Notes under the pieces: generated by a model
Database searches by the model: none
What the model was told of the DNA's origin: nothing
What the model saw: only the letters and a program-made list of their open reading frames with translations
Source of the DNA: Halomonas halophila
Lineage (GTDB): Bacteria; Pseudomonadota; Gammaproteobacteria; Pseudomonadales; Halomonadaceae
Direction: 5' to 3'
Length of the DNA: 6,699 bases
NCBI GenBank assembly: GCA_002433675.1
Contig: DJIP01000006.1
Span: 537-7,235, forward strand
Shown: positions 6,291-6,699 of the stretch, piece by piece
Numbering within the stretch: the first letter of the stretch is position 1
Layout: the number at the start of each line of letters is the position of its first letter
Position numbers and translations under genes: made by a program

Positions 6291-6320
6291 TGCGTGAGGT
6301 CATATGGGGAGAAGATATTC

Positions 6321-6699
<379 letters not shown>

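Overview
The window looks like chromosomal DNA from a GC-rich gammaproteobacterium. The proteins read most like those of Halomonas and its relatives: acidic, with a gammaproteobacterial type II NADH dehydrogenase, an SSADH-like aldehyde dehydrogenase and an E. coli-style Zur box. The genus is an inference from general resemblance, since no marker gene is present. There are no rRNA or tRNA genes, insertion sequences, CRISPR arrays or phage genes.

Layout. Bases 1-120 hold no gene I can support. A large minus-strand gene (121-2304) encodes an MHYT-GGDEF-EAL cyclic-di-GMP enzyme. A gap of about 300 bp (2305-2606) carries its ribosome binding site, a weak candidate flagellar-type promoter, a 14-bp copy of the gabD ribosome-binding region, and a strong hairpin just after the next gene. 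That next gene, also on the minus strand (2607-4058), is a GabD-like aldehyde dehydrogenase with several unexpected residues. It is divergent from a plus-strand type II NADH:quinone oxidoreductase (4212-5483) across a 153-bp gap. The oxidoreductase converges, 32 bp apart, on a minus-strand DUF1826 gene (5516-6205). DUF1826 is in turn divergent from a zigA-like COG0523 GTPase (6321 onward), which runs off the end of the window.

How the genes work together. The right-hand end is the most informative part. A near-perfect Zur operator (6233-6251) sits between DUF1826 and zigA and overlaps the likely -10 element of DUF1826, so both genes are probably switched on in zinc starvation. The DUF1826 protein shows a residue pattern, HxD followed by His-x10-Arg, typical of Fe(II)/2-oxoglutarate dioxygenases. 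It could therefore be an undescribed metalloenzyme in the zinc-starvation response, possibly served by the neighbouring metallochaperone. In the middle, the aldehyde dehydrogenase would make NADH or NADPH and the NADH dehydrogenase would pass NADH electrons to quinone, but nothing shows shared regulation. The c-di-GMP gene appears independent.
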